Origin: JBDHZU01 sp039812085
GTDB taxonomy: Bacteria; Actinomycetota; Actinomycetes; S36-B12; UBA10799
Reading direction: 5' to 3'
Length of the DNA: 42,342 nucleotides
Assembly (NCBI GenBank): GCA_039812085.1
Contig: JBDHZU010000004.1
Coordinates: 1 to 42,342, forward strand
The position numbers and the translations under genes are program-made. Positions 23,742 to 32,548 of this stretch are shown in pieces. Under the pieces are notes generated by a model. It had not been told where the DNA came from and ran no database searches. It was given only the letters and a program-made list of their open reading frames with translations. The number at the start of each line of letters is the position of its first letter. Within the stretch, counting starts at the first letter, position 1.

Positions 23742-24209
23742 GTGCGTACGTACAGCCCCAAGGCCACCGAAGTGACCCGTGAGTGGCACGTCATTGATGC
23801 CACTGATGTTGTGCTCGGTCGTTTGGCAACCCAGGCCGCGACTTTGCTGCGCGGCAAGCACAAGCCGACGTTCGCTCCCCACGTTGATACCGGCGACTTC
23901 GTCATCATCATCAACGCGGAGAAGATCGCTCTTTCTGGCGCAAAGCGTGAGCAGAAGATGGACTACCGTCACTCCGGTTACCCGGGTGGTCTGACCGCGA
24001 CTCCGTACTCGGAACTGCTGGAAAACAACCCGCGTCGCATGGTGGAAAAGGCCGTTGCCGGAATGCTGCCTCACAACCGCTTGGGCAATCAAATGATTCG
24101 CAAGCTCAAGGTGTACGCCGGCCCGGATCATCCCCATGCTGCCCAGCAGCCCGTTGAATTTGAAATCACTCAGGTCGCCCAGCCGGCTCGCGCCACGGCT
24201 AAGGCCTGA
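23742..24209 (+). CDS. rplM: 50S ribosomal protein L13
   Basis: L13 is an early-assembly 50S protein. The 155-residue product starts at GTG 23742, MRTYSPKATEVTREWHVIDA, with the signature VVLGRLATQAATLLRGKHKP and KVYAGPDHPHAAQQP near the end. Co-transcribed with rpsI, 44 bases downstream. Confidence 0.97.
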   Translation: MRTYSPKATEVTREWHVIDATDVVLGRLATQAATLLRGKHKPTFAPHVDTGDFVIIINAEKIALSGAKREQKMDYRHSGYPGGLTATPYSELLENNPRRMVEKAVAGMLPHNRLGNQMIRKLKVYAGPDHPHAAQQPVEFEITQVAQPARATAKA

Positions 24210-24253
24210 TCCCAGCTACCGCACTGCCAGTCTGTGAGAGGAACACCGCAATC

Positions 24254-24754
24254 GTGACCGACGTCGAAGTCGAAGTCGAAGTAGACGAAGAAGAACTAAC
24301 CAGCTACACCTCGGAATCTGCACCGTCCACCGGTGCGACCGAGGCGGTGTCTCGTCCGGCCCGTACCGCACCCGGTTCAGCCACCGGTCGTCGCAAGCAG
24401 GCCATTGCCCGCGTGCGATTGATCCCCGGCAGCGGCAACTGGACGATCAATGGCCGCAGCCTGGAGGAGTACTTCCCCAACAAGGTGCACCAGCAGATCG
24501 TGAACGAGCCGCTGCGCACTGTTGAGGCCGAAGGTCAGTACGACGTCATCGCCAACCTCACTGGTGGCGGAGTCGGCGGCCAGGCAGGGGCCCTTCGCTT
24601 GGGTATCGCTCGTTGCCTGAACGAGATCGATGAAGAAGCCAACCGTCCCGGTTTGAAGAAGGCCGGTTACCTGACTCGCGATCCGCGTGCCAAGGAACGT
24701 AAGAAGTACGGCCTGAAGAAGGCCCGTAAGGCTCCGCAGTACAGCAAGCGCTAA
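24254..24754 (+). CDS. rpsI: 30S ribosomal protein S9
   Basis: S9 reaches the P site with its C-terminal tail, here ending APQYSKR. The conserved part starts near residue 45 (GRRKQAIARVRLIPGSG). The first about 40 residues are an acidic then Ser/Thr-rich extension beginning TDVEVEVEVDEEEL, as in several actinobacteria. GTG 24254 is preceded by GAGAGGAAC. Length 166. Confidence 0.96.
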   Translation: MTDVEVEVEVDEEELTSYTSESAPSTGATEAVSRPARTAPGSATGRRKQAIARVRLIPGSGNWTINGRSLEEYFPNKVHQQIVNEPLRTVEAEGQYDVIANLTGGGVGGQAGALRLGIARCLNEIDEEANRPGLKKAGYLTRDPRAKERKKYGLKKARKAPQYSKR

Positions 24755-24783
24755 ATCGCACCGGCACGCACGGAGTCGCGTCA

Positions 24784-26133
24784 ATGGGTCGTCTGTTCGG
24801 CACCGATGGAGTCCGTGGTTTGGCTAATGACCAGATCACGGCTGAGCTTGCGCTGCAATTAGCCGATGCGGCTGCCCGAGTATTTACTCAGCATCTTGAG
24901 CCGGGTTCCGCGCAGCGTCCGCTTGCCGTCGTTGGTCGAGATCCGCGCGCATCTGGAGAGTTCCTGGAAGCTGCTGTTGCGGCAGGACTGGCAGGTGCTG
25001 GAGTCGACGTGATTCGGGTGGGTGTGTTGCCCACTCCTGGCGTTGCCTACCTGACCGGACATACCAAGGCGCATTTCGGCGTCATGCTGTCTGCATCCCA
25101 CAACCCGATGCCAGATAACGGGATCAAGTTCTTTGCTGCGGGTGGACACAAGCTGGACGATGACATCGAGGACGAGATTGAAGCCGCGATTGGTCATGAC
25201 TGGCAACGCCCGACCGGGGAAGCAGTAGGTCGAATCTCGGATCGCCCTGACCTGGCTGAGGCGTATGTCCAACATCTCGATTCGGCCATCAACGTCAGTC
25301 TGGATGGACTGCATGTAGTCGCGGACTGTGCCAATGGTGCAGCCAGCTCTGTCGGCCCTGCCGCTTATGAGGCGGCCGGGGCCACGGTCACCGCAATCCA
25401 TGCCGATCCCGATGGCCTCAACATCAATCAGGACTGTGGATCCACGCACCTGGGAGATCTACAGCAGGCCGTCAAAGATGCTGGTGCCGATATTGGGCTC
25501 GCCCATGATGGCGACGCCGACCGTTGCTTGGCCATCGATGCCGAAGGCAACGTGGTTGATGGCGACCAGATCCTGGCGATCCTCGCCCTCGCACTCAAAG
25601 ACGCTGGGCATCTAACGAACAACACCCTCGTCACCACGGTGATGTCCAACCTGGGGCTAAAGCTGGCGATGCGGGATGCCGGGATCGATCTGGTGGAGAC
25701 GGCGGTAGGTGACCGCTACGTGCTGGAGGCCATGCGCCAGGACAATCACGTGATCGGGGGAGAACAGTCCGGCCATGTTGTGCTCTCCGAGTTCGCCACC
25801 ACTGGTGATGGTGTCCTCACCGGGCTGATGCTTGCCGCGCGGATGGCAGAAACCGGCAAGTCCCTGGCTGACCTTGCTGGCGTGGTCCACAAGCTCCCGC
25901 AGGTACTCATCAACGTCACGGGAGTGGATCGCACGGCGGTCAAGAACGAGGCAATTGACATCGCGGTTAGCCAGGCCACAGATGAACTGGGCGAAACCGG
26001 GCGCGTCTTGCTGCGTCCGTCCGGAACTGAGCCCGTCGTCCGAGTGATGGTGGAGGCTCCCACCCACGATCTGGCTCAAGAAGTTGCCGATCGCCTAGCA
26101 AAAGTTGTTGCTGAGGCTATTCCTGTGGCGTGA
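24784..26133 (+). CDS. glmM: Phosphoglucosamine mutase
   Basis: GlmM converts glucosamine-6-phosphate to glucosamine-1-phosphate for UDP-GlcNAc and cell wall synthesis. The 449-residue product starts MGRLFGTDGVRGLANDQ. The phosphoserine is Ser105 in SASHNP, the Mg ligands are Asp242, Asp244 and Asp246 (DGDADR), and the phosphate-binding RPSGTEP is near the end. It sits 29 bases after rpsI and 42 before glmS, the gene for the preceding step. Confidence 0.96.
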   Translation: MGRLFGTDGVRGLANDQITAELALQLADAAARVFTQHLEPGSAQRPLAVVGRDPRASGEFLEAAVAAGLAGAGVDVIRVGVLPTPGVAYLTGHTKAHFGVMLSASHNPMPDNGIKFFAAGGHKLDDDIEDEIEAAIGHDWQRPTGEAVGRISDRPDLAEAYVQHLDSAINVSLDGLHVVADCANGAASSVGPAAYEAAGATVTAIHADPDGLNINQDCGSTHLGDLQQAVKDAGADIGLAHDGDADRCLAIDAEGNVVDGDQILAILALALKDAGHLTNNTLVTTVMSNLGLKLAMRDAGIDLVETAVGDRYVLEAMRQDNHVIGGEQSGHVVLSEFATTGDGVLTGLMLAARMAETGKSLADLAGVVHKLPQVLINVTGVDRTAVKNEAIDIAVSQATDELGETGRVLLRPSGTEPVVRVMVEAPTHDLAQEVADRLAKVVAEAIPVA

Positions 26134-26168
26134 TGCCCACGCGTGGGGCATTGAGTTCGCCCTAAACT
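26133..26168 (+). promoter_or_regulatory. Hairpin and -10-like element before glmS
   Basis: ATGCCC (26133-26138) pairs with GGGCAT (26146-26151), starting at the glmM stop. TAAACT (26163-26168) follows and ends 7 bases before the glmS ATG, with no ribosome-binding sequence. The hairpin could end the glmM transcript, and glmS could be started as a leaderless message. No glmS ribozyme can be fitted in 42 bases. Confidence 0.4.
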
Positions 26169-26175
26169 GTCGCGC

Positions 26176-28026
26176 ATGTGTGGAATCGTCGGCTACGTCG
26201 GCCAAAAGCAGGCCCTGGAAGTTGTGGTCGAGGGTCTTCGTCGACTCGAATACCGCGGTTACGATTCAGCAGGAGTTGCCGTCGTCAGTGACGGGGAACT
26301 GCAGACCCGTAAGCGAGCAGGCAAGTTAGCCAACCTTGAGCAATTGCTGGGGTCTGATCCACTACCGGGTTCCACAATCGGAATTGGACATACCCGTTGG
26401 GCGACGCATGGTGCCCCCAATGACGAGAATGCCCATCCGCATATTTCCGACGATGGTCGAGTCGCGATCATCCACAACGGAATCATCGAGAACTTCGCCG
26501 AACTACGTGAGGAACTCACCAAGGATGGCGTGGACCTGTTGTCCGAGACGGACTCCGAGGTTGTTGCTCACCTCGTTGCCCGACAACTCAAGGCACAGCC
26601 CGGCGATCTGGTTGAAGCTGTCCGGGCAGTGGTTAGCCGTTTGACCGGAGCCTTCACCTTGGTGATTGCCGATGCGGACTTCCCCGATCTCGTGGTGGGG
26701 GCTCGCCGGAACTCTCCCCTCGTGGTGGGAGTCGGTGAGGGAGAGAACTTTCTTGCGAGTGATGTCGCGGCGTTCATCGCCCATACCCGAGAGGCGATCG
26801 AACTCGGTCAAGACCAGATCGTCGTGCTCACCCCAGATGCCATCGACGTCATCAACTTTGATGGCAGCAAAGCCGATGTCACCCCGTTCACCGTCACCTG
26901 GGATGCCAGTGCAGCAGAGAAGGGTGGCTACGACCTGTTCATGCTCAAGGAGATTGATGAACAGCCCCGCGCTGTCGCTGACACCTTGCGTGGACGAATC
27001 GACGACGCTGGTCGGTTGCAACTGGACACGTTGACTCTCAGCGATGAAGAACTACGAGACATCAGCAAGGTCGTCATCATCGCGTGTGGCACCGCCTACC
27101 ACTCCGGGATGATCGCCAAGTACGCCTTGGAGCACTGGACTCGGATCCCCACCGAAGTCGAACTTGCCAGTGAGTTCCGCTACCGCGACCCCATCCTGGA
27201 TTCCCGAACCTTGGTCATCGCGATCTCCCAATCTGGAGAAACGATGGACACGCTGATGGCGATGCGCCATGCCCGCGAACAAGGGTCCAAGGTTCTGGCG
27301 ATTTGTAACACCCAAGGTTCCACGATTCCGCGTGAATCCGATGCGGCGGTCTACACCCATGCCGGTCCGGAAATCGCGGTCGCCAGCACGAAGGCGTTCC
27401 TTACCCAGGTCGTCGCCTGCTACCTCGTCGCGTTGTATCTGGCGCAAGTCCGAGGGGAAAAGTTCGGCGACGAGATCGCAGCCGTCGTGCGTGAACTCGA
27501 TGACATGAAGGAGAAGGTAGACCTCGTTCTCGACACCACCGAAGGTGTTCGAACGTTGGCAGCAGAGTTCGCCGATGCCAGCAGCGTGTTGTTCATCGGC
27601 CGTCATGTCGGGTTCCCGGTGGCGCTGGAAGGAGCCTTGAAACTCAAGGAACTTGCCTACATGCATGCCGAAGGGTTTGCGGCTGGTGAACTCAAACATG
27701 GTCCTATCGCGTTGATCGAGCCAGGCATGCCCGTCATCGTCATCGTTCCGTCCCCATTGGGACGCGATGCCTTGCACGAGAAGATCGTCTCCAACATTCA
27801 AGAGGTTCGTGCCCGTGGCGCCGTCACCATTGTCATTGCCGAAGAAGGCGACGAAGTCGTCGTTCCGTACGCCGATCACCTGATCCGCGTCCCTGCCTGC
27901 CCCACCTTGATGCAGCCTTTGGTCTCCACCGTTCCGTTGCAGGTCTTCGCCTGTGAATTAGCCACAGTGAAGGGCCACGATGTGGACCAACCCCGCAACC
28001 TGGCAAAGAGCGTCACAGTCGAGTGA
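26176..28026 (+). CDS. glmS: Glucosamine-6-phosphate synthase, glutamine-hydrolysing
   Basis: GlmS makes glucosamine-6-phosphate from fructose-6-phosphate and glutamine. The 616-residue product begins MCGIVGYVGQ; Cys2 becomes the N-terminal nucleophile. Residues 1 to about 225 are the glutaminase domain and two SIS domains follow (ISQSGETMDT in the first). It ends with the typical RNLAKSVTVE. In Streptomyces, acpS comes next; here 28027-28230 holds no recognisable gene. Confidence 0.97.
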   Translation: MCGIVGYVGQKQALEVVVEGLRRLEYRGYDSAGVAVVSDGELQTRKRAGKLANLEQLLGSDPLPGSTIGIGHTRWATHGAPNDENAHPHISDDGRVAIIHNGIIENFAELREELTKDGVDLLSETDSEVVAHLVARQLKAQPGDLVEAVRAVVSRLTGAFTLVIADADFPDLVVGARRNSPLVVGVGEGENFLASDVAAFIAHTREAIELGQDQIVVLTPDAIDVINFDGSKADVTPFTVTWDASAAEKGGYDLFMLKEIDEQPRAVADTLRGRIDDAGRLQLDTLTLSDEELRDISKVVIIACGTAYHSGMIAKYALEHWTRIPTEVELASEFRYRDPILDSRTLVIAISQSGETMDTLMAMRHAREQGSKVLAICNTQGSTIPRESDAAVYTHAGPEIAVASTKAFLTQVVACYLVALYLAQVRGEKFGDEIAAVVRELDDMKEKVDLVLDTTEGVRTLAAEFADASSVLFIGRHVGFPVALEGALKLKELAYMHAEGFAAGELKHGPIALIEPGMPVIVIVPSPLGRDALHEKIVSNIQEVRARGAVTIVIAEEGDEVVVPYADHLIRVPACPTLMQPLVSTVPLQVFACELATVKGHDVDQPRNLAKSVTVE

Positions 28027-28230
28027 CTGTTTGTTTTGCGCGGAATTCTCGTAACCGATTGCACGCCCCACGGCTGGTAGACCTGCGCCGAAATACGTGT
28101 CTTGGTCTTCCTGCCATGCGCGGTTCGCTATTGCTCGTCCGCGCTGGTGATCTGCTGGTCCCTAACGATTCCCTCGTTCTCGAAACCGCTGGGAGTACTC
28201 GGTGGGCGTGAGGGCTGATGGAACGGCAAC

Positions 28231-29811
28231 ATGGGGTGTGTGAGAGCTGCGTACCGAGTCGAGGATGTGCGCGCGGCTGAACAAACGTTGTTGCAAACCC
28301 TGCCACCAGATGCGCTCATGCAGCGGGCAGCTTTTGGGTTGGCAGGCGTATGTATCCGCATATTGAAGAAGCGTCGCAGTCGTTTGGTCGGTGCCAAGGT
28401 CGTCATCTTGGTGGGAACGGGCTTCAACGGCGGAGATGCATTGTTCGCGGGTAAGAGTCTGGCCAGTCGAGGTGCGCAAGTACTAGCGATCATGACCGGC
28501 GACGAATGCCATGAAGCAGGTGCGCAGGCACTGCGCCGAGCAGGCGGGCATATCGAGAAAGCAGACATCGCTCGGCACGCAGGCAAGCTGAGTGAAGCGG
28601 ACCTCATCATCGACGGGATATTGGGGATCGGTGGGAATGGAGCGTTGCATTCGCCCGCCGCAGAACTGGCCGTTGTTGCCAGAGATAGTGCTGCCCCCGT
28701 TGTTGCTGTCGATCTGCCTAGTGGAGTGGACGCGGATACCGGTGCGGTTGCTGATCCCGACCGAGTAGTGACTGCCGACGTGACCGTTACCTTCGGCTGC
28801 TTGAAGTCCGGTTTGGTGATCGCACCTGCCATGTTCCACGTCGGCAAGTTGGTCCCGATCGACATTGGTTTGACGCCGGCACTGGCCGACAAGACTCCGG
28901 CGCTCACGGTGATGAAGAAGAAGGCAGTCGCTGCGCTGCTGCCGATTGCCCAGCAAGATGACGACAAGTACACCCGTGGAGTCGTGGGCGTTGTTGCTGG
29001 CTCCGCTGCCTATCCCGGAGCAGGAATCTTGGCGACAGGATCGGCTCGTTACGGCGGGGCGGGAATGGTTCGTTACGCCGGTGAGATCCCAGAGCAAGCA
29101 GTGTCTTGGTGGCCGGAAGTTGTCGTTGCCACAGAAGGCCCAGCCGAAGCCGGTCGCGTACAAGCCTGGGTCATTGGTCCGGGCGCAGGTAAAGACACAC
29201 ATGCGAAAGCCGTGCTGCACGATGTGCTGGACGCGCAAGTTCCCGTGCTTATTGACGCGGACGCGCTCACGTTGGTCAGTGAGGATGACTACCTCGCTGA
29301 ACGAATCCGTCGCCGTAATGACGAAGGACTGGTGACCGTACTCACCCCTCACGCCGGCGAATTCGCTCGCCTTGGCTACCCGCTACCCGCTGGGGAGCAG
29401 GCTGACCGGCTGGGTGCGGTCCGTGATGCCGCTGCGCGATTCGGTGCTGTCATCCTGCTCAAAGGAGCCAGCACAATCGTGGCCAGTCCAGAGGGAAACA
29501 CCTTCGTCAACACCACGACAACCTCCGCCTTGTCCACGGCAGGCTCCGGTGACGTCTTGTCTGGATTGGCTGGTTCGATGCTCGCGCGCAACAGCGGAAC
29601 TGGCCAGTTGGATAACGCCCGCGCGGCAGAAGTCGTTGCGGCCGCCGCATTCGTTCACGGTATGGCGGGTCAGATTGCAACGGGTAGTCGAGAAGGGTCA
29701 GGTGAACGGCGTCGGGAGCGTCGGCGACTCTCGGGTCGTCCAGTCACTGCCAGCGATGTCATGGCCCAGGTACCGTCAGCCATTGCCACTATTCGAAGCC
29801 CAGCCGAGTGA
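28231..29811 (+). CDS. nnr: Bifunctional NAD(P)H-hydrate epimerase/dehydratase
   Basis: The enzyme repairs hydrated NADH and NADPH. The N-terminal YjeF_N epimerase domain covers about residues 1-215 (GTGFNGGDALFAGKS at 63-77, Asp128 in IIDGILGIG). The C-terminal ADP-dependent dehydratase, of the ribokinase fold, covers about 240-500 and has STAGSGDVLSGLAGSML. ATG 28231 and GTG 28240 (reading MRAAYRVEDVR) are both possible starts. The 204 bases upstream show no gene or clear promoter. alr follows after 27 bases. Confidence 0.93.
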   Translation: MGCVRAAYRVEDVRAAEQTLLQTLPPDALMQRAAFGLAGVCIRILKKRRSRLVGAKVVILVGTGFNGGDALFAGKSLASRGAQVLAIMTGDECHEAGAQALRRAGGHIEKADIARHAGKLSEADLIIDGILGIGGNGALHSPAAELAVVARDSAAPVVAVDLPSGVDADTGAVADPDRVVTADVTVTFGCLKSGLVIAPAMFHVGKLVPIDIGLTPALADKTPALTVMKKKAVAALLPIAQQDDDKYTRGVVGVVAGSAAYPGAGILATGSARYGGAGMVRYAGEIPEQAVSWWPEVVVATEGPAEAGRVQAWVIGPGAGKDTHAKAVLHDVLDAQVPVLIDADALTLVSEDDYLAERIRRRNDEGLVTVLTPHAGEFARLGYPLPAGEQADRLGAVRDAAARFGAVILLKGASTIVASPEGNTFVNTTTTSALSTAGSGDVLSGLAGSMLARNSGTGQLDNARAAEVVAAAAFVHGMAGQIATGSREGSGERRRERRRLSGRPVTASDVMAQVPSAIATIRSPAE

Positions 29812-29838
29812 CGACTCGTTCGGACGAGGGGAGCTGCT

Positions 29839-31023
29839 ATGGATAACGGACCATTGTCCGTGGAGTCTGCACCGACTCCTGACGATCACTACGCTCCCCG
29901 AGCAACGGCCACGATTGACCTTGCCGCGATCGAATCCAATGTTCGCCGTCTACTTGATGCAGCATCCGGCGCTGACGTCATGGCAGTGGTGAAGGCGGAC
30001 GCGTATGGACATGGACTGGTGCCGGTAGCGCGTGCATGTCGCGAAGGTGGAGCAACCTGGCTGGGAACGGCGCTGCTGTCCGAGGCTTTGGAGTTACGTG
30101 CCGCTGGGGATGAGGGCCGGTTGTTTGCCTGGTTAGCGACCCCCGGTGATTCGTTCGCCGAATGCATCCAACGAGACATCGACCTGTCCGCTTCCGCGCT
30201 CTGGATGTTGACGGAGATTGCCGCGGCAGCCAAACGCACCGGACGCACCGCGCGCGTCCACCTCAAAGTCGATACCGGTTTGGGGCGAGGTGGTACCACT
30301 GAAGCGGATTGGCCGCAGTTGCTGGCATCCGCTCGGCGATGGCAAGACGAAGGATCGATCGAGGTAGTGGGGGTGTGGTCGCACTTTGCATATGCCGACG
30401 AACCTGGCCACCCGACGATTGCGCAGGCGTTAGAAACCTTCCGCCGCAGTATCGAACTGGCGCAGGCGGCTGACTTTTCTTTGGAAGTTCGTCACATCGC
30501 GAACTCGGCAGCGACGTTGTCATTGCCAGAAAGTCACTTTGATCTGGTTCGGCCCGGTATCGCGATCTATGGCCTATCGCCTGGCCCGGCTGTGGGAACT
30601 CCGGCAAGCCTGGGCCTGCGTCCCGCCATGACTTTGACCGGACGCTTGGTTCACGCCAAACAACTACCAACCGGTCACGGGGTGTCGTACGCGCACCAAT
30701 ACGTGATGCCTCGAACCGGAACGGTGGGCTTGGTTCCACTGGGTTATGCCGATGGGATCCCGCGAAATGCCACGAACCGGGCACCGGTTTGGGCGGCGGG
30801 ACGGCAGCGCACGATCTCTGGCCGGGTCTGCATGGATCAGTTCGTGATCGACCTCGGTGACGCTGATGCCGTCGCTGGTGACGAGGTCATCCTGTTCGGT
30901 CCAGGCGATCAGGGTGAGCCCACAGCCGACGACTGGGCAGCAGCCTGCGACACCATCAACTACGAAATCGTGACGCGGATTGGTCCGCGAGTCGAACGCG
31001 TATTCCAAGGACGTGGAGCATGA
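29839..31023 (+). CDS. alr: Alanine racemase
   Basis: Alr is the PLP enzyme that makes D-alanine for peptidoglycan. The 394-residue product has Lys52 in VKADAYGHG binding PLP and Tyr284 in GVSYAHQY as the other catalytic base. The C-terminal beta domain contains GRVCMDQFVIDLGD. GAGGGGAGC precedes the ATG. Its stop overlaps the next start (ATGA). Confidence 0.96.
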   Translation: MDNGPLSVESAPTPDDHYAPRATATIDLAAIESNVRRLLDAASGADVMAVVKADAYGHGLVPVARACREGGATWLGTALLSEALELRAAGDEGRLFAWLATPGDSFAECIQRDIDLSASALWMLTEIAAAAKRTGRTARVHLKVDTGLGRGGTTEADWPQLLASARRWQDEGSIEVVGVWSHFAYADEPGHPTIAQALETFRRSIELAQAADFSLEVRHIANSAATLSLPESHFDLVRPGIAIYGLSPGPAVGTPASLGLRPAMTLTGRLVHAKQLPTGHGVSYAHQYVMPRTGTVGLVPLGYADGIPRNATNRAPVWAAGRQRTISGRVCMDQFVIDLGDADAVAGDEVILFGPGDQGEPTADDWAAACDTINYEIVTRIGPRVERVFQGRGA

Positions 31024-32075
31024 GTCGACCAAAGCTATCGACGGTGGCACTGACTGCCGCTGGGTTCGCGCTGGGTGCTGCCGCCGAACATCAGTTGATT
31101 CATAAGCGGTTTCTGTATCAACTCAGCAATGAAGACTTCGGTTCTCTGCGTGGAGAACCCGTCAGCGTGACCAGCGACGACGGAGTGCAATTACACGTTG
31201 AGGTCGATCCGGCTGATGAGAATCTGCCGGAAAACTCAGATGGATTGACGGTCCTCTTCTGCCACGGCTATTGCCTCAATCAGGACACCTGGCATTACCA
31301 GCGCAAGGCGTTACGTGGCCGTGCCCGGTTGATCTTCGCCGATCAGCGTTCGCACGGACGTTCCGGTCGTGGCGATCCCGCGCTGAGCGATCCTGACCAA
31401 CTCGGTCGTGATGTTGGACGAATCATTGATGAGCTTGCCCCGAGCAGCCCGTTGATTCTGGTCGGTCATTCCATGGGCGGAATGACCTTGATGGGTCTGG
31501 CAGCCAACCGCCCAGAGCTTTTCGAATCCGGTCAGGTCAAAGGCGTTGTGTTCATGGGTACGAGTGCTGGCGGCCTGGATGACTGGGCCTTCGGATTGCC
31601 CATGGTTGTCGGTAATGCCATGCACCGCACCACTCCAGTGGTGATGGATGCTGTGGTGAAGCAGGCCCGCATGACGGAATGGATGCGCCACCACGACAGC
31701 GATTTGGCGATGATGCTGTCCAAGCGATACAGCTTCGGGTCTGACGTGGATCCGGCCGTCGTTGACTTCGCGGCCGACATGATTCGCGACACTCCTATCG
31801 ACGTAGTGGCGGAGTTTCTTCCCGGCCTGGAAAAGCACGAGAAAGTGCAGGCACTCGACGTCATCTCCCAAGCCAAGATTCCGGTCACTGTGCTGGTGGG
31901 CAACAAAGATTTGATGACTCCCGTGGCGCATAACGAATTCATCGTTAGCCGTATCCCCAATGTGCACTTCACGGTTTATCCCGATACGGGTCACATGCTA
32001 ATGCTGGAACGCCCTGACGAAGTCACCGCAGAAATCAGCGACATGATCGATCGAGTCCGTGGCCGATCAGCTTGA
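31020..32075 (+). CDS. Alpha/beta-fold hydrolase
   Basis: The 351-residue protein has the alpha/beta hydrolase triad: Ser151 in GHSMGG, Asp297 in GNKDLMTP and His325 in DTGHMLML. The oxyanion region is FCHGY near residue 80. An N-terminal hydrophobic stretch (LTAAGFALGAAAE) could be a signal or anchor. It is overlapped by alr (ATGA) and overlaps tsaE by 17 bases. A hydrolase in this place between alr and tsaE is common in actinobacteria; the substrate is unknown. Confidence 0.9.
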   Translation: MSRPKLSTVALTAAGFALGAAAEHQLIHKRFLYQLSNEDFGSLRGEPVSVTSDDGVQLHVEVDPADENLPENSDGLTVLFCHGYCLNQDTWHYQRKALRGRARLIFADQRSHGRSGRGDPALSDPDQLGRDVGRIIDELAPSSPLILVGHSMGGMTLMGLAANRPELFESGQVKGVVFMGTSAGGLDDWAFGLPMVVGNAMHRTTPVVMDAVVKQARMTEWMRHHDSDLAMMLSKRYSFGSDVDPAVVDFAADMIRDTPIDVVAEFLPGLEKHEKVQALDVISQAKIPVTVLVGNKDLMTPVAHNEFIVSRIPNVHFTVYPDTGHMLMLERPDEVTAEISDMIDRVRGRSA

Positions 32076-32547
32076 TCTTCTCGTTGCCTCTGATGGTGTG
32101 CAACGCACAGAAGAACTCGGACGTGAGCTTGGTGGGCTGCTGAAGCCGGCAGATGTGCTGGTACTCAATGGGGCCCTGGGTGCAGGTAAGACAGCGTTCA
32201 CTCGAGGTCTTGCTGACGGACTGAACGTTCGCGGACCAATCACCAGCCCAACTTTTGTGGTCGCGCGTATTCATCCTTCGTTGGGTACCGGGCCAGCGTT
32301 GGTACACGTGGATGCGTATCGGCTGACCAGTCTGGACGATCTGGAGTCGATTGATCTGGACGCCCATCGAGAACAGTCGGTCATCGTGATTGAGTGGGGT
32401 GAACAGTGGGTCGATGAACTCACCGACATCTATCTGCAGGTTGATATCCAGCGACCAACGGGAGATGAAGAAGGTGACGACCGGACGATCTGGCTGCAGG
32501 CTCACGGTGGGCGCTGGGATGAACGGCTCGCAAAGCTAACCTGGTGA
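32059..32547 (+). CDS. tsaE: tRNA t6A biosynthesis ATPase TsaE
   Basis: TsaE is the ATPase of the TsaBDE complex that makes threonylcarbamoyladenosine at tRNA position 37. The 162-residue product has the Walker A GALGAGKT at 38-45 and the SPTFVVARIH and HVDAYRL motifs. GTG 32059 lies inside the end of the hydrolase gene. tsaB-rimI starts one base after its stop. Confidence 0.95.
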   Translation: MADQLDLLVASDGVQRTEELGRELGGLLKPADVLVLNGALGAGKTAFTRGLADGLNVRGPITSPTFVVARIHPSLGTGPALVHVDAYRLTSLDDLESIDLDAHREQSVIVIEWGEQWVDELTDIYLQVDIQRPTGDEEGDDRTIWLQAHGGRWDERLAKLTW

Positions 32548-32548
32548 G

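Noticed and set aside
23073..24137. Long reverse frame across the SRPBCC and rplM genes
   Set aside because: It crosses two well-supported + strand genes and has no signature; a shadow frame.
26176..26400. glmS ribozyme or riboswitch upstream of glmS
   Set aside because: Only 42 bases separate glmM and glmS; no ribozyme core can fit.
28023..28211. 62-residue + frame after glmS
   Set aside because: Overlaps the end of glmS, has no ribosome-binding sequence and no recognisable motif.
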